A stretch of 37,210 nucleotides of DNA from Promethearchaeota archaeon (GTDB lineage Archaea > Asgardarchaeota > Lokiarchaeia > Sigynarchaeales > SOKP01). This document shows, in pieces, positions 32,925 through 37,210 of the stretch (positions are counted from its first letter, which is position 1; the number at the start of each line of letters is the position of its first letter). The stretch lies in NCBI GenBank assembly GCA_004524515.1, contig SDNV01000010.1:1-37210 (forward strand), written 5' to 3'. The notes under the pieces are model-generated. The model saw nothing but the letters and a program-made list of their open reading frames with translations, was not told the origin of the DNA and made no database searches. The position numbers and the translations under genes were made by a program.

Positions 32925-33182
32925 TTGACCAAGAAAAAAAAAATCGATGTATTATTACATGAACTGGTTCCTAAACACGTACTTTTAACAAAGCAAGAAT
33001 CACAAGAACTTTTGGATAAATATCAAATTTCTCTTATTGATTTGCCTCAGATGTCTGAAAAAGACCCTGTTGCAATCGCGATTGGTGCCAAAGAGGGCGA
33101 TATAGTGAAAATTGTACGAGATTCTATTACAACTGTAAAAACTGTAAATTATTATCGATATGTTAAAAAAGAAAAAGCCTAA
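32925..33182 (+). CDS. rpoH: DNA-directed RNA polymerase subunit H (Rpo5)
   Basis: 85 residues, equivalent to the C-terminal domain of eukaryotic RPB5. Signature: VLLHELVPKHVLLTKQES, LPQMSEKDPVAIAIGAKEGDIVKIVRDS, ending YYRYVKK. TTG start with AAGAGGAA about ten bases upstream; no upstream ATG in frame. 49 bases before rpoB, the conserved archaeal order. Confidence 0.95.
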   Translation: MTKKKKIDVLLHELVPKHVLLTKQESQELLDKYQISLIDLPQMSEKDPVAIAIGAKEGDIVKIVRDSITTVKTVNYYRYVKKEKA

Positions 33183-33231
33183 TAAGTTCTTTTTAAATAT
33201 AATCAAATCAATTATGGGGGTATCTTAAAGT

Positions 33232-36200
33232 TTGATTTCTAATAATTTATCTAATGAAGATAAATGGGTAATTTTAAAAAGTCTTTTCGATGAGAAAGGA
33301 TTAGTTCGTCAGCATCTTGATTCATACAATCAATTTGTTGAATTAGAGATGCAGGATATTGTGAATGAATCTGGAGAAGTTGTGCCGGATATTCCGGGAT
33401 TCAAAATAAAATTTGGAAAAATTAAGGTGGGCAATCCTAAAGTTCGTGAAGCTGATGGCGCCACAATGGAAATAACACCCCTAGAAGCTAGAATTAGAGA
33501 ACTCTCCTACGCTGCAGATATAACCTTGGAAATGACACCTATCACTATAGATGAGAGAACACAGAGAGAAGAAGCAGAAGAGACGCTAGATATTTATATT
33601 GGTAAAATCCCCATCATGTTAAAGAGTTGTCGTTGTCCGTTAGAGAAATTAAGCGAACAAGAATTGATAAATCGCGGTGAAGATCCTTTAGATCCTGGTG
33701 GATATTTCATTATAAATGGTACTGAAAGAGTATTGGTAACTCAAGAGGATTTGGCTCCTAATAGAATATTAGCTGAAGAAGCAAGTCGAAGCTCAAGTGC
33801 AACCCATCAAGCTAAAGTTTTTTCCACTCGTAGTGGATTTAGAGCCCCCGTAACAATAGAAAGAAAAAAAGATGGAAATTTAAGGGTGTCATTTCCTTCA
33901 GTTCCGGGCAAAATTCCGTTAGCAATTCTAATGCGTGCCTTGGGATTACATTCCGATCGTGAGATATTTGAGGCTATATCAGAAAATCCAGAAATAGAAA
34001 AAGAATTAATTCCTGTTGTAGATGTAGCTGCTGAAATTCAGGTATTAAAGGATCCAGAAAAATCTCAACAGAATGCCCTCGATTATATAGGTAAACGTGT
34101 TGCCATTGGACAAACTAAAGATTATCGTATTCGAAGAGCACTTCAGGTTTTAGATAGATATCTTCTACCTCACATAGGAAATAATGAAGAAGATAGAATT
34201 AAAAAAGCATATTATTTAGGACAAATGGCCCAAAAAGTTATGGAGCTTGCTTTAGGACTTCGAGAACCTGATGATAAAGATCATTATGCAAACAAACGAT
34301 TGAAATTAGCAGGGGAATTATTTACCTCATTATTTAGAGTCGCATTTTTAAATCTTGTTAAGGATATTAAATATCAATTAGAAAGAACTGCTGTTCGGGG
34401 TAGAGCACCGAATATTAAAACTGCGGTCAGAGCAGATGTAATTACTGAAAGGATAAGGCATGCTTTAGCCACCGGAAATTGGGTGGGAGGAAAAGCAGGA
34501 GTCAGTCAATTATTAAATAGAACAAATCATGTAGGCACCTTAAGTCACCTAAGACGAGTCATATCTCCCTTAAGTAGAAGTCAACCTCATTTTGAGGCAA
34601 GAGATCTTCATCCTACACAATGGGGTAAAATATGCCCGGCAGAAACACCGGAAGGTCCCAATTGTGGTTTAGTTAAGAATTTAGGGTTAAGCTCTATTAT
34701 ATCTGTTGGAACTGATGAAAGGATTCTTGAAAATATATTAATAGATTTAGGAGTAATTCCTATAAATCAGGTTAAAAATATTAGAGGGGACAAAGTTAAA
34801 GTATTTCTCAATGGAAAATTAATCGGAATTCATCAACAATATAATGCGTTTATCCTTCAAATTAGAGAAAAACGCAGAAAAGGAGAGATTGGTCAGTATG
34901 TAAATATTGGATACTATCATGATTCAAAAGAAATTCAAATAAACTGTGATGCGGGAAGAGCTACCAGACCACTTTTTGTACTAAGGGATAAAGAATTACT
35001 GATTACCAAAGAAGATATTGAAAAAATAAGGCAAGGTAAATTTATTTGGTCTGATTTAGTGCAAAAAGGAGTTATTGAGTATTTGGATGCGGAGGAAGAA
35101 GAAAATGCGTATATTGCGATGTTTGAAGAAGATATAACAGCTGAACATACGCACTTTGAAATATCTCCCGCAGCTATTTTAGGGATCTGTGCTTCTATAA
35201 TTCCTTTTCCCGAACATAATCAATCCCCTAGAAATACATACGAAGCTGGGATGGTTAAGCAAGCATTAGGATTATTTGCTGCTAATATGCATTTGAGGCT
35301 AGATACTCGGGGTCACACCTTACATTATCCTCAACAACCTCTCGTGAAAACAAGTCCAATGGAAATCGTCGGATTTAATAAGCGTCCTGCAGGACAGAAT
35401 TTTGTTATAGCGATGATGAGTTTTGAAGGTTTTAACATAGAAGATGCGATTATCATAAATAAATCTTCAATTGAGAGAGGTCTCGCACGAAGCCATTTCT
35501 TTAGAACTTATGATGCTGAAGAAAGAAAATATCCTGGCGGTGAAGTGGATAAATTTGAAATTCCTGAAAGAGGGGTAAGGGGGTTCAAATCTGCCGAATC
35601 TTATAGATTGTTGTCTGAAGAAGATGGAATAATTGAGCCCGAAACCAAAGTTGACGGGGGAGATGTTTTAATTGGAAGAACCTCTCCTCCACGATTTATC
35701 AAATCTTACGAAGAATTTGAGCTTATGCAACCAAATAGAAGGGAAACCTCCAAGAATATGAGACATAATGAAAAAGGAATTGTTGATACTGTAATTATTT
35801 CAGAAACTGTAGATGGTAATAAATTGGTGAAAATTAAAGTGAGAGATTTAAGAATTCCTGAATTAGGAGACAAATTTTCTTCACGCCATGGACAAAAAGG
35901 TGTACTTGGACTTGTAGTACCCGAATGTGACATGCCGTTTACCGCAAAAGGAGTAATTCCAGACATTATAGTGAATCCGCATGCTATGCCTTCCAGAATG
36001 ACGCTAGGTCAGCTTTTTGAGGGGATAAGTGGTAAAATTGCGTGCAATAATGGTAAACTAGGAGATGCCACGGCCTTTGAATGGAAGGATATAACTAAAC
36101 TTCAAGTACAATTAGTTGAAGCTGGATTTGAATTTAATGGAAGAGAAGTAATGTATAACGGTATTACAGGAGAAAAATATGAGGCAGGAATATATTGCGC

Positions 36201-36603
36201 TCCAATTTACTACCAGAAATTATATCACTTAGTAGCCGATAAATTGCATGCTAGAGCAAGAGGTCCTGTACAAATATTAACTAGACAACCTACTGAGGGA
36301 CGTGCAAGAGAAGGAGGGTTAAGATTTGGAGAAATGGAAAGAGATTGCCTTGTTGGTCACGGATCTGCTTTATTATTAAAAGAAAGACTGCTAGATGAGT
36401 CAGATAGAACCGTAATTTTGGTATGTGAAAAATGTGGGCTTTTAGCTGTTTATGATAGAAACAGAGATAAACGATATTGTCCTGTCTGTGGAGAAGGAAC
36501 AGTAATTTCGAAAGTTGTTTGTTCGTATGCTTTCAAACTACTTTTGCAAGAAATGATGAGCTTAGGTTTAGCTCCAAGACTTAAATTGAAAGAAAAAATT
36601 TAA
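33232..36603 (+). CDS. rpoB: DNA-directed RNA polymerase subunit B, undivided
   Basis: 1123 residues, RPB2/beta homologue in one chain (not split into B' and B''). Many invariant segments: NGTERVLVTQEDLAPNRIL, the HPTQWGKICPAETPEGPNCGL block, GFNIEDAIIINKSS, KFSSRHGQKGVLG, PDIIVNPHAMPSRMT, RPTEGRAREGGLRFGEMERD-type C-terminal clamp residues, and a C-terminal zinc ribbon from C1065 (CEKCGLL ... CPVCGEG). TTG start with GGGGGTATC about ten bases before. The expected rpoA' and rpoA'' genes do not follow: about 200 non-coding bases and a convergent small gene come next. Confidence 0.97.
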   Translation: MISNNLSNEDKWVILKSLFDEKGLVRQHLDSYNQFVELEMQDIVNESGEVVPDIPGFKIKFGKIKVGNPKVREADGATMEITPLEARIRELSYAADITLEMTPITIDERTQREEAEETLDIYIGKIPIMLKSCRCPLEKLSEQELINRGEDPLDPGGYFIINGTERVLVTQEDLAPNRILAEEASRSSSATHQAKVFSTRSGFRAPVTIERKKDGNLRVSFPSVPGKIPLAILMRALGLHSDREIFEAISENPEIEKELIPVVDVAAEIQVLKDPEKSQQNALDYIGKRVAIGQTKDYRIRRALQVLDRYLLPHIGNNEEDRIKKAYYLGQMAQKVMELALGLREPDDKDHYANKRLKLAGELFTSLFRVAFLNLVKDIKYQLERTAVRGRAPNIKTAVRADVITERIRHALATGNWVGGKAGVSQLLNRTNHVGTLSHLRRVISPLSRSQPHFEARDLHPTQWGKICPAETPEGPNCGLVKNLGLSSIISVGTDERILENILIDLGVIPINQVKNIRGDKVKVFLNGKLIGIHQQYNAFILQIREKRRKGEIGQYVNIGYYHDSKEIQINCDAGRATRPLFVLRDKELLITKEDIEKIRQGKFIWSDLVQKGVIEYLDAEEEENAYIAMFEEDITAEHTHFEISPAAILGICASIIPFPEHNQSPRNTYEAGMVKQALGLFAANMHLRLDTRGHTLHYPQQPLVKTSPMEIVGFNKRPAGQNFVIAMMSFEGFNIEDAIIINKSSIERGLARSHFFRTYDAEERKYPGGEVDKFEIPERGVRGFKSAESYRLLSEEDGIIEPETKVDGGDVLIGRTSPPRFIKSYEEFELMQPNRRETSKNMRHNEKGIVDTVIISETVDGNKLVKIKVRDLRIPELGDKFSSRHGQKGVLGLVVPECDMPFTAKGVIPDIIVNPHAMPSRMTLGQLFEGISGKIACNNGKLGDATAFEWKDITKLQVQLVEAGFEFNGREVMYNGITGEKYEAGIYCAPIYYQKLYHLVADKLHARARGPVQILTRQPTEGRAREGGLRFGEMERDCLVGHGSALLLKERLLDESDRTVILVCEKCGLLAVYDRNRDKRYCPVCGEGTVISKVVCSYAFKLLLQEMMSLGLAPRLKLKEKI

Positions 36604-36635
36604 ATTTTTGAGTAATATTTCCCTCTTTCTACTAC

Positions 36636-36642
36636 TTTTTTT
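36636..36642 (+). terminator. T-run terminator after rpoB
   Basis: Seven T residues some 33 bases behind the rpoB stop, preceded by pyrimidine-rich sequence. It fits archaeal intrinsic termination and the absence of a downstream rpoA gene. Confidence 0.35.
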
Positions 36643-36811
36643 ATGGAATTATTAATTTATTTCAAAAATAGAAATTGAAAAAGTTTCGATATATGTATAA
36701 TATCAATGGAGTTTAAATCATATTCCAGAGAATTTAAACAAATAGCATAGAAAATTTTGAGCTAACAATGTGCAAAAATTGCATAATGCAGCCTAAAATA
36801 GTTCTAATTCT

Positions 36812-37102
36812 TTAATATCCTGCCTGGAGCATGAAAAAATGAATTGAAAATCCCAAAAAGATAGAACTTGTTAATATGGTAATAATTGATAATTTAATAG
36901 AGATTTCTCTGCCATACTTAGAATATAAAACTAATATTAATAAAGAAACCATACCAATACCAAAAAATACCCATGCTAAAACCCATAAAACGATTGATGG
37001 GCCTTCAAATAATTCTTCTATTGGTCTTTCCTCTTCCCAAGGCCATTTGAAATCATTCTGTAAAATTGAATTGATGATCAATAAAAATAAGGAAAGAATC
37101 AT
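36812..37102 (-). CDS. Small membrane protein, unknown
   Basis: 96 residues with three hydrophobic segments: about 2-13 (short, N-terminal, possibly a signal), about 36-60 (VLWVLAWVFFGIGMVSLLILVLY) and about 70-92. Between the first two lies an acidic loop (WPWEEERPIEELFEGP). No family recognised. The frame has an in-frame ATG at 37100-37102 and coding-like hydrophobic periodicity, but it is short and could be a chance frame. Convergent with rpoB. Confidence 0.45.
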   Translation of the reverse strand: MILSLFLLIINSILQNDFKWPWEEERPIEELFEGPSIVLWVLAWVFFGIGMVSLLILVLYSKYGREISIKLSIITILTSSIFLGFSIHFFMLQAGY

Positions 37103-37210
37103 TCAAAATCAAATTAAAATATTTTAGTGTGTTTAAGCTAAAAATTTTTCATTTTTTTTTAAGTTTTTCAATAAATAGAATTTTAAAGACATGTTCTATT
37201 ATCTAAATAA

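Noticed and set aside
1..37210. CRISPR array, insertion sequence or prophage
   Set aside because: No regularly spaced repeats, no transposase or integrase, and no terminal inverted repeats were seen; the only strong repeat is the Pro/Gly coding tract.

Overview
The window reads as a piece of an AT-rich archaeal chromosome, most likely from an Asgard (Lokiarchaeia-like) archaeon. Archaeal hallmarks are family-B/D replication genes (Orc1/Cdc6, both PolD subunits), CDP-archaeol synthase, Pelota, Cbf5, RtcB plus archease, Rpo5 (RpoH), a single-chain RpoB and tRNA genes with bulge-helix-bulge introns and no encoded CCA. Asgard-like hallmarks are a Roadblock/LC7-Rab-type GTPase fusion, a longin-like protein, an ELOF1/Elf1 homologue with the eukaryotic SEPVD signature, and small proteins that resemble actin-binding modules. 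The assignment is an inference from gene content.

Layout. 1-4.5 kb: a truncated zinc-ribbon gene, two large uncharacterised proteins, the Elf1 gene, and a 118-residue coiled-coil/polyproline protein with an Ena/VASP-like tail. 4.8-8 kb (minus strand): a coiled-coil protein, a radical SAM-TRAM enzyme, pelA, and an unannotated 50-codon gene whose product matches the WH2 actin-binding consensus. 8-11.5 kb (minus): a tightly overlapping nucleotidyltransferase / radical SAM / GNAT cassette, a membrane-anchored protein and cutA. 11.7-16 kb: a longin-wHTH protein, rtcB facing archease, a NusA-like KH protein and carS. 16-24 kb: a replication block, orc1/cdc6 with a dyad-rich AT upstream region (candidate origin), a DUF2240-like/SWIM protein, DP1 and DP2. 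24-27.5 kb: a TPR protein, tRNA-Leu and a zinc-ribbon nuclease-like protein. 27.5-32.8 kb: a crotonase, the Roadblock-GTPase, tRNA-Thr, thiL, tRNA-Lys, cbf5 and an RsmC-like methyltransferase. 32.9-36.6 kb: rpoH and rpoB, with no rpoA behind them; then a small membrane protein.

The two most interesting themes are these. (1) Two short minus-strand genes about 3.3 kb apart look like minimal actin regulators: a coiled-coil + GP5 polyproline + VASP-FAB-like tail protein, and a WH2-like peptide. (2) All three tRNA genes are interrupted, with five introns in total, none at the canonical 37/38 site; for three of them bulge-helix-bulge geometry can be drawn almost base by base. The RtcB ligase and archease needed to join such exons are encoded in the same window. 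A third point is translational: the Elf1 gene has no ATG/GTG/TTG that would include its conserved N-terminus, but has an SD (GGTGAT) five bases before an ATC that restores the family's MGRRK start.
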